DNA of 54,606 nt from Nitratireductor sp. (GTDB taxonomy: Bacteria; Pseudomonadota; Alphaproteobacteria; Rhizobiales; Rhizobiaceae), in assembly GCA_020441665.1 (NCBI GenBank), contig JAGRLT010000114.1, forward strand, positions 1 to 54,606, read 5' to 3'. The position numbers and the translations under genes are program-made. Position 1 is the stretch's first letter; each line of letters begins with the position of its first letter. Shown here in pieces: positions 17,199 to 27,576 of the stretch. The notes below the pieces were generated by a model that made no database searches, had not been told where the DNA came from, and worked only from the letters and a program-made list of their open reading frames with translations.

Positions 17199-18464
17199 CT
17201 ATCGCTTGGCTTCGACGGCCCGCCTTGCCTGATGATAGTTCCGATAGCTGCTCTGGATGGCGATCTGGTCGGCGACGAACCTCGCATCGTGCCACACGCC
17301 CCAGATGAACGACGATCCGCGCCGCGACTGCCAGGGAAGGCCGACGAAATAGACGCCCGGTTCCCGGCCGACGCCGCGAACATGCACCGGGCGGCCGCGT
17401 TCGTCGAAAGTATCCGCCTTGAGCCAGCCATAGTCGACGGTAAAGCCCGTCGCCCACACGATGGTGCGGATATCGGCAGTGGCAAGATCGAGACTGAGGA
17501 CCGGATGGGTGACACAGTCCGGGTCATCGGGAATGCGATGCGCCTGCGGCTCCTCGGGAAGGTCGAGCCCGTTGCATACCACAAACGCGTCCGCCTCCTT
17601 CAGCACCGAAAGATAGTTCGCATCGCCCCGGCGCAGATTGTCGCCGAGATCGTCGGCGAAGGCCATGACGCCGTTGTCATAGGACCGCGCCATGCCGAGA
17701 AGGATCATGCCCTGTTCGGCAAGCTGGCGGAACTCGATCGTCTTGCCGCCGCCGGCGCCGCTGACCGCGATGGTGACATGCTCCGTGCCCGGTCCCGGTG
17801 TCGGCGCGTCCCATTTGCCCAGAACGCCCAGCCACCAGCAATTGTCGCGGCCGCGATAGGCGCGCGGCGGCCGGTCATGGCCGCCGATCGACAGATAGAC
17901 CTTGCGCCCGGACTGCATCAGTTCATCGGCAATCTGTGTCCCCGACGATCCGCCGCCGATCACCAGCACTGCGCCATCGGGCAATTGCGCCGGATTCTTG
18001 TATTGGGCCGAATGCAATTGCGTCACGCCGGCATCGGCCGGCACGATCGGTGGAATGGAAGGAACCTGGAACGCGCCGGTGGCGGCGACGATGTTCTGCG
18101 CCTCGACGGCACCTTGCGAGGTCTCCACCATGAAGCCGGGCCTGCCTTCCAGCCTGCGCGCTTCAAGCACCTCCACGCCGCAGCGGATCGGGGCGCCGAT
18201 CTTTTCCGCATAGGCGACGAAATAATCGGCCACGCTTTCCTTCGACACAAAGGCTTCGCCATCGCCGTCAAATGCCAGATTGGGAAACCGGTCATGCCAG
18301 GCCGGGCCGTTGGCAACCAGCGAATCCCAGCGCTCCGAGCGCCAGCGTTCGGCGATCCGGCCGCGCTCGAAGACGATATGCGAAATGCCGAGCTTGCCGA
18401 GATGTTCGCTCATCGCGACCCCCGCCTGCCCGCCACCGACAACGACCGTATTCACCTCTTCCAT
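17199..18464 (-). CDS. Flavin-containing monooxygenase-like oxidoreductase
   Basis: A 421-residue flavoprotein with an N-terminal FAD motif (VVVGGGQAGVAMSEHL, residues 7-22) and a second nucleotide-binding motif (VLVIGGGSSGTQIADEL), plus WATGF near the C-terminus as in FMO/CzcO-type enzymes. It likely uses NADPH and O2 to oxygenate an amine or sulfur atom or a ketone. It converges on the class V enzyme with only 14 bases between stops. A half-site of the type B operator (CCATTCAA, 18461-18468) overlaps its start codon, but a single half-site is weak evidence of regulation. It probably shares a transcript with the CoA-transferase upstream (44-base gap). Confidence 0.85.
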   Translation of the reverse strand: MEEVNTVVVGGGQAGVAMSEHLGKLGISHIVFERGRIAERWRSERWDSLVANGPAWHDRFPNLAFDGDGEAFVSKESVADYFVAYAEKIGAPIRCGVEVLEARRLEGRPGFMVETSQGAVEAQNIVAATGAFQVPSIPPIVPADAGVTQLHSAQYKNPAQLPDGAVLVIGGGSSGTQIADELMQSGRKVYLSIGGHDRPPRAYRGRDNCWWLGVLGKWDAPTPGPGTEHVTIAVSGAGGGKTIEFRQLAEQGMILLGMARSYDNGVMAFADDLGDNLRRGDANYLSVLKEADAFVVCNGLDLPEEPQAHRIPDDPDCVTHPVLSLDLATADIRTIVWATGFTVDYGWLKADTFDERGRPVHVRGVGREPGVYFVGLPWQSRRGSSFIWGVWHDARFVADQIAIQSSYRNYHQARRAVEAKR

Positions 18465-18508
18465 TCAAGACTCCGCTTCGATCGATCGCATCGGCTGCAA
18501 AGGTCCGT

Positions 18509-19696
18509 TCAGCCGCCCGCCTTGCCCAACAGTTCCTCCAGCACGGCATCGGTATCCGCACCGCATTTGGGTGGCGCATACCGGTAGGTGACCGGGGATT
18601 TGGAAAACTTCACCGGATTGCCGATCAGCGGCACGGTCCCCTTCGCCGCATCGGGATGGGGCATGTCGATGCGCATGCCGCGTGCCCGGGCCTGATCGGA
18701 TTCAAGCGCTTCGCCCACCGTGTTGATCGGCCCGCCGGGAATCTTGCGCTCCGCCATACGGGCGAGAAGAGCGTCGCGCGTAAAGCCGGCAATGCGCTCG
18801 GCAAGCAGCGGCACCAGTTCCGCCCGGTTCTCGACCCGTGCCGAATTGCCGGCAAAGCGCGGATCGTCGCCCAGCGCCTCGATGCCGAGGATCGCGCAGA
18901 AGCGGCGGAACTGTTCGTCATTGCCGACCGCGACGATCAGATGCCCGTCGCTTGCCGTAAATACCTGATAGGGAACGATATTGGGGTGGGCATTGCCCCG
19001 GCGCACCGGCGAGACGCCCGAGACGAGGTAGTTGGTCCCCTGATTGGCGAGGCAGGCCATCTGCACATCGGCCAGCGAAAGGTCGATCTGCTGGCCCTCG
19101 CCGGTCGCATCGCGATGGCGCAGTGCCGCCAGAATGGCGCTGGCCGAATAGAGCCCGGTGCAGATATCGGTGATCGCGACGCCGACCTTCATCGGTTCGC
19201 CCGCCGCTTCCCCGGTAATGCTCATCAGCCCGCCAAAGGCCTGCGCCATGAGGTCGTAGCCCGGCAGATGGGCATTGGGTCCGGTCTGTCCGAAGCCCGA
19301 GATCGAGCAATAGACGACAGAGGGAAACGCCGCCGCGATCTGAGAATAGGAAAGGCCGTATTTGTCGAGCCCGCCCGGCTTGAAGTTCTCGATCACCACA
19401 TCCGAAACCGCGATCAGCCGGCGGATCAGCGCCTGGCCTTCCTCGGTCGCGATGTCCAGCGCGACCGAACGCTTGTTGCGGTTGACCGACAGGTAGTAGG
19501 CGCTTTCGGTCGGCTTGCCGCCATCGGCGGGGGTGACGAAGGGCGGACCCCATTGGCGGGTATCGTCGCCGGCGCCCGGCTTTTCCACCTTGATCACATC
19601 GGCGCCGAAATCGCCAAGCAGTTGCGTGCAGGTCGGTCCCGCTAGGATGCGCGACAGGTCCAGTATTCGAATGCCGTGTAGCGGGCCCTGGTTCAT
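18509..19696 (-). CDS. CaiB/BaiF-family (class III) CoA-transferase
   Basis: A 395-residue family III CoA-transferase. Signature segments are GIRILDLSRILAGPTCTQLLGDFGADVIKVEKP at the N-terminus (quoted here in part: LAGPTC, DFGADVIKVE), VIENFKPGG, and GVAITDICTG with Asp177 as the likely catalytic aspartate that forms the acyl anhydride. Such enzymes move CoA between carboxylates, for example in carnitine, crotonobetaine or formyl/oxalyl metabolism. It is the first gene of a minus-strand pair with the FMO-like gene. If the pair belongs to the island, it would activate a carboxylate left after amine removal; no operator links it. Confidence 0.88.
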   Translation of the reverse strand: MNQGPLHGIRILDLSRILAGPTCTQLLGDFGADVIKVEKPGAGDDTRQWGPPFVTPADGGKPTESAYYLSVNRNKRSVALDIATEEGQALIRRLIAVSDVVIENFKPGGLDKYGLSYSQIAAAFPSVVYCSISGFGQTGPNAHLPGYDLMAQAFGGLMSITGEAAGEPMKVGVAITDICTGLYSASAILAALRHRDATGEGQQIDLSLADVQMACLANQGTNYLVSGVSPVRRGNAHPNIVPYQVFTASDGHLIVAVGNDEQFRRFCAILGIEALGDDPRFAGNSARVENRAELVPLLAERIAGFTRDALLARMAERKIPGGPINTVGEALESDQARARGMRIDMPHPDAAKGTVPLIGNPVKFSKSPVTYRYAPPKCGADTDAVLEELLGKAGG

Positions 19697-19759
19697 GCAC
19701 GGTCCTGCCGGTAAGGTTGCAGACGGGGGCAGGCCGGAACCGGCCCGCCGGAAAAGGAC

Positions 19760-21049
19760 CTATTCGGCGGCATTGGACAGGGTCGCGCTGGAGCCGAGAT
19801 GGGCGGCAATCGCCTGGCGGTCCATCACTTTGGCGGTTTTCCCGACCGCCGCGATCGTCGGCGGGCTTTCGGTGAACAGGCTGCCGGCCAGTTCGCGCAG
19901 CCGCTGCGCGGAGATCGCCTCGAGCCGTTCCATCAGTTCCTCATTGGAGATCGTCCGTCCGAACAGCAGCAATTGCCGTGCCTGCGTGCCGGCGCGCGAG
20001 GCCGGGCTTTCCATGCTCATCATCAGGCCGGTGCGGATCTGCGCCCGCGCGCGGTTGACCTCCTCGTCGCTGATATCGTCCGCCGCCCGCTGCAATTCGT
20101 CGAGGATCAGCGGCATCATTTTCGGCAGGTCTTCCTCCTCCGTCGCAGCATTGACGCCGAAAATGCCGGTGTCGGAGAAGCTCCAGTTGAAGCAGTAGAT
20201 CGAATAGCAATAGCCGCGATTCTCGCGCACCTCCTGGAACAGGCGCGAGGACATGCCGCCGCCCATGATGGTCGACAGCAATTGCGAGGCGTAGAAGTCC
20301 CTGGCCTGATAGGCACGTCCCTCGAAGCCGAGTACGATCTGCGTTTCCGACGTGTCGCGTTCGATCAGCGCCTGGCCGCCGACATAGTTGGCCGCCGGCG
20401 GCGTGCCGGCAAGCTCGCTGCCATAGCCCGAATAGAGCGAGCCGATGCGCTCCAGCAGCCGGTCGCTGTCGAGCTTGCCGGCTACCGAAACGACCATGTT
20501 CGGCGCGCGATAATGGGTTGCAAGATAGCGCCGCAGATCATCCGGCGAAAAGCCGGTCACCGTGTCGGGCGTGCCGAGGATCGGCCTTCCGATCGGCTGT
20601 CCGCCATAGGCGACATCCTGGAACATGTCGAAGACGAGGTCGTCCGGCTGGTCGTTGGCGGCGCCGATCTCCTGCAGGATGACGTGTTTCTCGCGGGCAA
20701 GCTCGGTCGGATCGAAGATTGAGTTCTGCAGAATGTCCTGTAGCACGTCGAGGCCAAGATCGATGTCCTCGGCCAGCATCCGCGCATGATAGGCGGTGGT
20801 CTCGACGCTGGTCGCCGCATTGATGTCGCCACCGACATTCTCGACCGCCTCCGCGATCTGGCGGGCGGAGCGGTTCTCGGTGCCCTTGAAGGCCATGTGT
20901 TCGAGCAGATGGGCGATGCCGTGCTCGCTGACCGCCTCGTTGCGGGCGCCGGCCTTGACCCAGGTTCCGAATGCGACGGTTTCAAGATGCGGCATCGGAT
21001 GCAGGGCAACCGTCAGCCCGTTATCCAATCTGGTTACTTCAACAGTCAT
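19760..21049 (-). CDS. M16-family zinc peptidase (processing-peptidase-like)
   Basis: A 429-residue insulinase-family protease. The inverted zinc motif HLLEH (His47, Glu50, His51) and the later acidic region around ELAREKHVILQEI supply the metal ligands and base. Length and the RENRGYCYSIY motif match bacterial homologues of the mitochondrial processing peptidase beta subunit. Start 21049 gives MTVEVTRLDNGLTVA, typical for the family; the longer frame is not supported. It follows thrC by 146 bases on the same strand, an arrangement common in rhizobia. Confidence 0.93.
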   Translation of the reverse strand: MTVEVTRLDNGLTVALHPMPHLETVAFGTWVKAGARNEAVSEHGIAHLLEHMAFKGTENRSARQIAEAVENVGGDINAATSVETTAYHARMLAEDIDLGLDVLQDILQNSIFDPTELAREKHVILQEIGAANDQPDDLVFDMFQDVAYGGQPIGRPILGTPDTVTGFSPDDLRRYLATHYRAPNMVVSVAGKLDSDRLLERIGSLYSGYGSELAGTPPAANYVGGQALIERDTSETQIVLGFEGRAYQARDFYASQLLSTIMGGGMSSRLFQEVRENRGYCYSIYCFNWSFSDTGIFGVNAATEEEDLPKMMPLILDELQRAADDISDEEVNRARAQIRTGLMMSMESPASRAGTQARQLLLFGRTISNEELMERLEAISAQRLRELAGSLFTESPPTIAAVGKTAKVMDRQAIAAHLGSSATLSNAAE

Positions 21050-21195
21050 GTGCTCCCAACGGCGCCCACCAGGACCGGAAGGTCTCGGGCGCTCTCCCGT
21101 TCCGGCCAAACATAGTTTCGCAAAGAAACTTTGCCAACCGGATTCGCGCACCGCCTGGGGAGATGTTGTCGCTATGGTTGCCGGGTGTGAAAAAT

Positions 21196-22593
21196 CTAGG
21201 CTCCGCCGGGATTGCGCTTCCCGATCAGCACCTTGAGCAGCCCATCGTCATGATCGATGACGTCGAAGGCTTCCGGCCGCGCCATCAGGTCGCCCTGCCA
21301 ATGGGGCAGATCGGGGCGCAGGCTGCAGGCCGCTTCCACCGCATCGGGGAATTTCGCCGGATGGGCGGTGCCGAGCACGACCATGGGAGAAGTGCCGTCA
21401 TCATGCTCGCGCGCCACCTTGAGCGCGACCGCCGTGTGCGGATCGATGAGATAGCCGTCTTCCTCGAGCGTACGGCGGATTTCCTGCCGGGTTTCGTCCT
21501 CGCCGCAGCGGCCGGCGGAAAACTCCGCCGCGATCCTGCCGTGCACTTCCGGCCCGACCTCGAAGCCGCCCGATTGCTTCAGGCTTTCCATCCAGGCGGT
21601 GACCGCCGCGCCGTCGCGGCCGCAGGCTTCGAACAGCAGGCGCTCGAAATTCGACGAAACCTCGATATCCATCGAGGGCGAGATGGTCGCTTCGACGCCG
21701 GTCGCCTCATACCGGCCGGTGGCCATGAAGCGCGCCAGAATGTCGTTGGCATTGGTGGCGATCACCAGCCTGTCGATTGGAAGCCCCATCTTCTTCGCCA
21801 CATAGCCGGCGAAGATGTCGCCGAAATTGCCGGTGGGCACCGTGAAGGAGACCCTGCGATGCGGCGCGCCGAGCGCGGCGGCGGCGGCAAAATAATAGAC
21901 CACCTGCGCCATGATGCGCGCCCAGTTGATCGAATTGACCCCGGCGAGCTGGACCGCGTCGCGGAAGGTGTGATCGTTGAACAGCGCCTTGAGCAGCGCC
22001 TGGCAATCGTCGAAATTGCCGCGCACGGCGAGGGGATGGACGGCCGGGTCGTCAACCGTCGTCATCTGGCGGCGCTGCACCTCCGACACCCTGCCCTCGG
22101 GAAAGAGGATGTAGAGCGTCGTCGCCTTGCGGCCGCGAAAGGCTTCGATCGCCGCCCCGCCGGTATCGCCCGAGGTCGCGCCGACGATCGTCGCCCGCTC
22201 GCCGCGCTCGGCCAATACGTGATCCATCAGCCGCGCCAGCAACTGCATGGCGACATCCTTGAAGGCCATGGTCGGCCCGTGAAAGAGTTCGAGAACGAAC
22301 CGGTTGGGCGCCACCTGCACGAGCGGCGTCACGGCCTGGTGGCGGAAGGTGGCATAGGCCTCATCGACCATGGCGGCGAACGCATCGTCCGCGATCTGGC
22401 CGTCGATGAACGGTTTCAGCACCGTTCTGGCAATTTCCGCGTAGGGTCTGCCGGCCATGGCCGCGATGGCATCGGCGCTCAGGCTCGGCCAGGTTTCGGG
22501 CACGTAGAGACCGCCGTCGCGGGCAAGCCCCTGCAGCAGCACGTCGCAAAACCCTAGTGCCGGCGCCTTGCCGCGTGTGCTGACGAATTTCAT
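21196..22593 (-). CDS. thrC: Threonine synthase
   Basis: A 465-residue PLP enzyme converting O-phosphohomoserine to threonine. It starts MKFVSTRGKAP as usual for proteobacterial ThrC. The PLP lysine is Lys112 in FHGPTMAFKDVAMQLLARL, with the phosphate-binding VGATSGDTGGAA and the TVPTGNFGDIFAGY segment downstream. Start 22593 discards an upstream extension of low-complexity translation. It is transcribed toward the M16 peptidase and divergently from the lipoprotein gene at 22814. Confidence 0.96.
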   Translation of the reverse strand: MKFVSTRGKAPALGFCDVLLQGLARDGGLYVPETWPSLSADAIAAMAGRPYAEIARTVLKPFIDGQIADDAFAAMVDEAYATFRHQAVTPLVQVAPNRFVLELFHGPTMAFKDVAMQLLARLMDHVLAERGERATIVGATSGDTGGAAIEAFRGRKATTLYILFPEGRVSEVQRRQMTTVDDPAVHPLAVRGNFDDCQALLKALFNDHTFRDAVQLAGVNSINWARIMAQVVYYFAAAAALGAPHRRVSFTVPTGNFGDIFAGYVAKKMGLPIDRLVIATNANDILARFMATGRYEATGVEATISPSMDIEVSSNFERLLFEACGRDGAAVTAWMESLKQSGGFEVGPEVHGRIAAEFSAGRCGEDETRQEIRRTLEEDGYLIDPHTAVALKVAREHDDGTSPMVVLGTAHPAKFPDAVEAACSLRPDLPHWQGDLMARPEAFDVIDHDDGLLKVLIGKRNPGGA

Positions 22594-22813
22594 GCTGGGG
22601 ATCCCGGTTGCGCGATTGCCGAACGTGCCGCTCGCGGCGGCGACCGGGTTGTATCTTCGCCGCCGCATGGGTGCAAGCGAGGGAGCGGTCGATTTCTGTT
22701 TCGAAAGCGTCAACAAGCCGCTTCGCAATTTCGCCAGCATGCTGTTATAGAAGCCGCCGGAAAATCCTGGCCCGGCAAAGGCGGGCGAACACCGCGCGCG
22801 GATGGGGTGAAAC

Positions 22814-23455
22814 ATGCGTATCGACGGACAATTTCTTGCCGCGGCCTCCGGCCGGTCTGGCCTGCTGCCGCGCCTGCTGGCGGTGAGCGCCATTGCGGCG
22901 ATGCTCACGGCGTGCAACTCGGCCGGCAACAATACGGTTGAGAACACGCTCGACGTCAACGGCCAGAACCAGGCCGCGGGCGATCCCAATGCGGCGCCCG
23001 TGCCGCCGGCGGATGCGCTTCAGGATCCGCGCGCCTTCTGCCCGAAAACCGTATTGCGGGCCGGCACCGAGACCTATGACGTCTATCCCGACAAGGTGAA
23101 GAAGGAGGATGAGGGCTCCGCGTCGCAATTGCGCTTCCGCTCGACCATCACCGAGACCGCGCGCGAGTGCAACAGCGCCGGCGGCTTCCTCAACATCCGG
23201 GTCGGCGTCCGCGGCCGCTATCTCAGCGGGCCCAAGGGCGACACGGGCGCCTTTACCATGCCGGTGCGGATTGCCGTCACACGGGGCGATGAGGTGCTGT
23301 ACAGCCAGTTGCACCAGATTCCGGCGCAGTTGGAGCCGGGCCGCCAGAACGGCACCTTCTCCTATGTCGACAACAATGTCTCCATTCCCAAACCCGACAA
23401 GGAGAATGTCATGATCTATGTCGGCTTCGACGAAGGGCCCTACAACACGCCGTAG
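22814..23455 (+). CDS. Putative outer-membrane lipoprotein
   Basis: A 213-residue protein with a lipoprotein signal: positive N-terminus, hydrophobic stretch (LLPRLLAVSAIAAM) and lipobox LTAC with Cys34, followed by an Asn/Gln/Pro-rich linker. The mature part is mainly beta-like, with no domain I can name. It is divergent from thrC and converges on the acyltransferase gene (6-base gap). A possible promoter is TTCGCA (22722-22727), 17-base spacer, TTATAG (22745-22750). Confidence 0.8.
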   Translation: MRIDGQFLAAASGRSGLLPRLLAVSAIAAMLTACNSAGNNTVENTLDVNGQNQAAGDPNAAPVPPADALQDPRAFCPKTVLRAGTETYDVYPDKVKKEDEGSASQLRFRSTITETARECNSAGGFLNIRVGVRGRYLSGPKGDTGAFTMPVRIAVTRGDEVLYSQLHQIPAQLEPGRQNGTFSYVDNNVSIPKPDKENVMIYVGFDEGPYNTP

Positions 23456-23461
23456 CGAAGA

Positions 23462-24550
23462 CTACTCGGCGGGCTGGCGCAGCCGGTCGGGCACGAGCCG
23501 GCCGAACAGGCCCGCCTTCCACTGGCGCAGCAACCGCTGCACAGGCTTTTCCCAAACGTAGAAGACGAGCGCGGAAACCGCCAGGACGGCGCCGGTCACG
23601 ATAAAGAGCGCCTGCGCGATGGAGAGGGACCGGGCCAGATCGGAGATCGCGGCAAAGCCGATTTCCTGATGCAGGAGGTAGAGCGGATAGCTGATGCCGC
23701 CAAGGCCGATGGCGAGCCGCCGGCTGAAACGATGCATCGGGAAAGCGATCCCTGCCGCGACGACGGCGACGACACCCGCCGACGATATCAGCCGTGTTGC
23801 CAGTCCCGCCGGCTCCGTCTCGCCGCCCGGATATTTCAGGATGCTGAATTCCACGAAGCCGAGCGACAGCGCATAGACCGCCATCGCAAGCAGCAGCAAA
23901 TGGACGAGCCGCAGGCCGTTGCGATAGGCATGCCACATCACCATGCCGGCGGCGAAGGTGCCGGAATAGGAGGTGATCAGGAGATATTTGGCCGCCCCCA
24001 CATGCAGCAGCAGCGAGTTGGCGATCGAGACGACAAGCCAGGCAAAGACCACCGGCAGGGTGTGGCGGTGGGCAAGGCCCGCCAGCAAAAGCAGCGCGAT
24101 CCAGCCATAGAATACCGCCTCATAGACCAGCGACCAGTAGACGCCGTCGACGAAGGGATAGCCGAAAATCTGCGGCACCAGGACGAGATTGGCGAACCAG
24201 GTGGCAAGGTCGGGTGCCGCCGGCGCATGCAGCCAGTTGAGGAACAGCGCCGTCGCGGTCATGCAGAGCAGGAAGCCGGGCGCAAGGCGGATGAACCGAG
24301 CGGCGATATAATCCGGCACCGCCGCGCTCTCGCTGGTCAGCAGCATGACGAAACCCGACAGGGTGAAGAAGATGCTGACCGCCGCAAAGCTCAGATAGCC
24401 GGTATAGCCGATCAATCCGCCCGCCGCACCATAGGGCACAAGCCCGCGCATCGGCCCGATATAGGCGTAATGCGACAGCATCACCCAGGCCGCCGCCAGA
24501 AAGCGGATCAGGTCGAGACTGGCAAAATAGGGGGCGGAACGGGGGCGCAT
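23462..24550 (-). CDS. Acyltransferase 3 family membrane protein
   Basis: A 362-residue multi-pass membrane protein of the acyltransferase 3/OafA/NodX family. It shows the family N-terminus (YFASLDLIRFLAAAWVMLSHY, quoted in part: LDLIRFLAA) and VSIFFTLSGFVML, with about ten hydrophobic helices. These enzymes O-acylate sugars of lipopolysaccharide, exopolysaccharide or periplasmic glucans. No glycan genes are adjacent, so the target is unknown. Confidence 0.88.
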   Translation of the reverse strand: MRPRSAPYFASLDLIRFLAAAWVMLSHYAYIGPMRGLVPYGAAGGLIGYTGYLSFAAVSIFFTLSGFVMLLTSESAAVPDYIAARFIRLAPGFLLCMTATALFLNWLHAPAAPDLATWFANLVLVPQIFGYPFVDGVYWSLVYEAVFYGWIALLLLAGLAHRHTLPVVFAWLVVSIANSLLLHVGAAKYLLITSYSGTFAAGMVMWHAYRNGLRLVHLLLLAMAVYALSLGFVEFSILKYPGGETEPAGLATRLISSAGVVAVVAAGIAFPMHRFSRRLAIGLGGISYPLYLLHQEIGFAAISDLARSLSIAQALFIVTGAVLAVSALVFYVWEKPVQRLLRQWKAGLFGRLVPDRLRQPAE

Positions 24551-24603
24551 GCCGGCAGTAGATACAAAAACGGCCGCGTCGCCTATCGGTTTGTAAAGGT
24601 AAG

Positions 24604-24669
24604 GTTAACCGTTGACGTTAACCGCTTTGCCTTCGCATTTTCCGCTTTGCCGAAACGCTTCCTTAACCC
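24604..24669 (+). promoter_or_regulatory. TTAACC-rich region upstream of ccrM (possible CtrA-type sites)
   Basis: GGTTAACC (24604-24611), GTTAACC (24617-24623) and CTTAACCC (24662-24669) lie within 110 bases of the ccrM start. In Caulobacter ccrM is activated by CtrA, whose site is TTAA-N7-TTAA. Here the first two TTAA units are 9 bases apart, so the match is imperfect. One GANTC site (GAGTC, 24727-24731) lies just inside the coding region. Confidence 0.3.
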
Positions 24670-24712
24670 TGTTGGGTAACCATGGCGCCATTCGAGTTTT
24701 GCGTTTGGGTAA

Positions 24713-25867
<1,155 letters not shown>

Positions 25868-25950
25868 GCGTTTGCCTTACAAGGAATTGCCCCTGAACCA
25901 GGCAAGCAGGCCGGCCATGCGCAGCACAAGGCGTTTGCGGCCCGTCATCG

Positions 25951-25978
25951 GCAGCCCCGGCAGCGATGCCGGGGCTGC
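25951..25978. terminator. Hairpin terminator between ccrM and mutY
   Basis: A perfect 11-bp stem (GCAGCCCCGGC and its complement) with loop AGCGAT, in the 199-base gap between the convergent ccrM and mutY genes. It is followed by TGGTTT rather than a long T tract. It probably serves both directions. Confidence 0.7.
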
Positions 25979-26066
25979 TGGTTTCAGATGAGATCATGCC
26001 GCCGTCAAGCCGCAGGAAAACAAGGCGATCATGCGTCTCGATGACCGTTTCGCAGGCGAATTCCTG

Positions 26067-27140
26067 TCATCTGCGTTGCCTGAACGCATCGGGCAGGGCG
26101 GCGCTGATCGCCTTCTTCATCACCGTCGGCAGCGCTTCGCCCGCCAGATCGTGCACCGCTGACCACCAGCCGTCGGGCACCGGCATTCGGTCGCTCTCGG
26201 TAAGCCAGATCTCCAGTTCCAGATGAAAATGGGTGAAGGTGTGGCGCGCCGTGCCAGCCCTTTGCCAGTCGCCGGAGAAGGGCAGCGCGCCTTTTCCCGT
26301 CGCGCCGTCCTGTCTGGCGGTCCAGCCCGTGGTGGGGATGCCCGCCATGCCGCCGAGCAGCCCTGAAGCCGGCCGCCGGACCAGAAAGATGCCGCCCTCG
26401 CGGTTGCGGACGACGAAGGCCGCGCCCTTGCGCGACGGCTTGCCGGCCTTTGGCGGCTTGACGGGAAAGCGCTCCATGTCGCCGGCCTTGCGCGCGGCGC
26501 AGCCCGCCATGACCGGGCACAGCCCGCAGGCCGGATTGCGCGGGCTGCACAGGCTTGCGCCGAGATCCATCATCGCCTGGGCAAAGTCGCCGGGCCTTTC
26601 GCGCGGCAGCACCGATTGCACGATATCGCGGATTTCGGACTTGGCGGCGGGAAGCGGCGTCTCGATGCGGTGCCGGCGGGCGATGATCCGCTCGATATTG
26701 CCATCGACCACCGCCACCGGTTCGCCGAAGGCGATTGCCGCGATTGCCGCCGACGTATAGTCGCCGATGCCGGGCAGGGCCTTGAGTTCGGCGGCGGTCC
26801 GCGGGAATTTGCCGTGATGGTCGCGGACGACGGTCTCGGCGCATTTCTTAAGATTGCGGGCGCGCGAATAATAGCCGAGCCCCGCCCATGCCTTCATCAC
26901 ATCGTCTGTCGGTGCGGCGGCGAGTGCCTCCACCGTCGGCCATTTCTCCAGAAAATTGCGATAGTAGTCGCGTACCGTCGCGACCTGGGTCTGCTGCAGC
27001 ATGATTTCCGACAGCCAGACGGAGTAGGCGTCGGGCCGCGCGCCGGCCTTCGATCGGGCCGGCGGCAGGCGCCAGGGCAGAACCCGGGCATGGCGGTCAT
27101 ACCATCCAAGAAGGTCTTGCGAGAAGGAGAGGGGTCGCAT
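26067..27140 (-). CDS. mutY: A/G-specific adenine DNA glycosylase MutY
   Basis: A 357-residue base-excision enzyme removing adenine opposite 8-oxoguanine. Visible features are the catalytic Glu in SEIMLQQTQVATV, the helix-hairpin-helix LKALPGIGDYTSAAIAA with Asp in VAVVDGNIERI, and the [4Fe-4S] cluster CSPRNPACGLCPVMAGC (C-x6-C-x2-C-x5-C). A C-terminal NUDIX-like 8-oxoG recognition domain runs from about residue 230. Start 27140 (MRPLSFSQDLLGWYDRH) matches homologues; a TTG at 27182 would add 14 residues. Confidence 0.95.
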   Translation of the reverse strand: MRPLSFSQDLLGWYDRHARVLPWRLPPARSKAGARPDAYSVWLSEIMLQQTQVATVRDYYRNFLEKWPTVEALAAAPTDDVMKAWAGLGYYSRARNLKKCAETVVRDHHGKFPRTAAELKALPGIGDYTSAAIAAIAFGEPVAVVDGNIERIIARRHRIETPLPAAKSEIRDIVQSVLPRERPGDFAQAMMDLGASLCSPRNPACGLCPVMAGCAARKAGDMERFPVKPPKAGKPSRKGAAFVVRNREGGIFLVRRPASGLLGGMAGIPTTGWTARQDGATGKGALPFSGDWQRAGTARHTFTHFHLELEIWLTESDRMPVPDGWWSAVHDLAGEALPTVMKKAISAALPDAFRQRR

Positions 27141-27271
27141 GCTCGGTTGAATCTGAATGTGCGGAACCTGTTCATGAATCAAACATGAACAAGATGTTCA
27201 GCATAGGTTGTTTCGGTTCAGGCTAATCAGGTCTGCTCTTGCGACATATACGCCAGAAGGAGGGCATGACC

Positions 27272-27439
27272 ATGAAGAAGTTTCTTATTGTCGTATCGAC
27301 CCTTGGCTTTTTCGCCGCCGGCGCGGTGATCCTGCCGGCGATTTCGAGCGCCATTCCCTGTTGGCATGGTATTGCCGACAAGTGCAAGCCGCGGCCATGT
27401 GAGGACCAGCCCCGTTGCCCGGGAATAGAGGAAAAGTAA
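27272..27439 (+). CDS. Small secreted four-cysteine peptide (55 aa), uncharacterised
   Basis: A 55-residue precursor with signal-like N-terminus MKKFLIVVSTLGFFAAGAVIL and a short mature part holding four cysteines in IPCWHG, DKCKPRPCED and PRCPG, which could form two disulfides. A strong ribosome binding site AAGGAGG lies 8 bases upstream of ATG 27272 and an inverted repeat follows the stop. It is divergent from mutY. No family recognised. Confidence 0.65.
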   Translation: MKKFLIVVSTLGFFAAGAVILPAISSAIPCWHGIADKCKPRPCEDQPRCPGIEEK

Positions 27440-27448
27440 ATTTGGATC

Positions 27449-27474
27449 GGGGGAGTTGGCGGCACAACTTCCCC
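27449..27474 (+). terminator. Hairpin after the four-cysteine peptide gene
   Basis: GGGGGAGTTG, six-base loop, CAACTTCCCC: a 10-bp stem with one G-T pair, starting 10 bases after the peptide stop. Only a short TT follows, so termination strength is uncertain. It supports the peptide being a monocistronic gene. Confidence 0.55.
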
Positions 27475-27576
27475 TTCCGCTCCATCTCGGCGTGAGGGGT
27501 CCAAAAGCTTTGGCGCATTGCCGGTTACCATGGTATAGCCCTCCAAACCGCAGAGGCTAGCCGTCGACAGAAGCTG

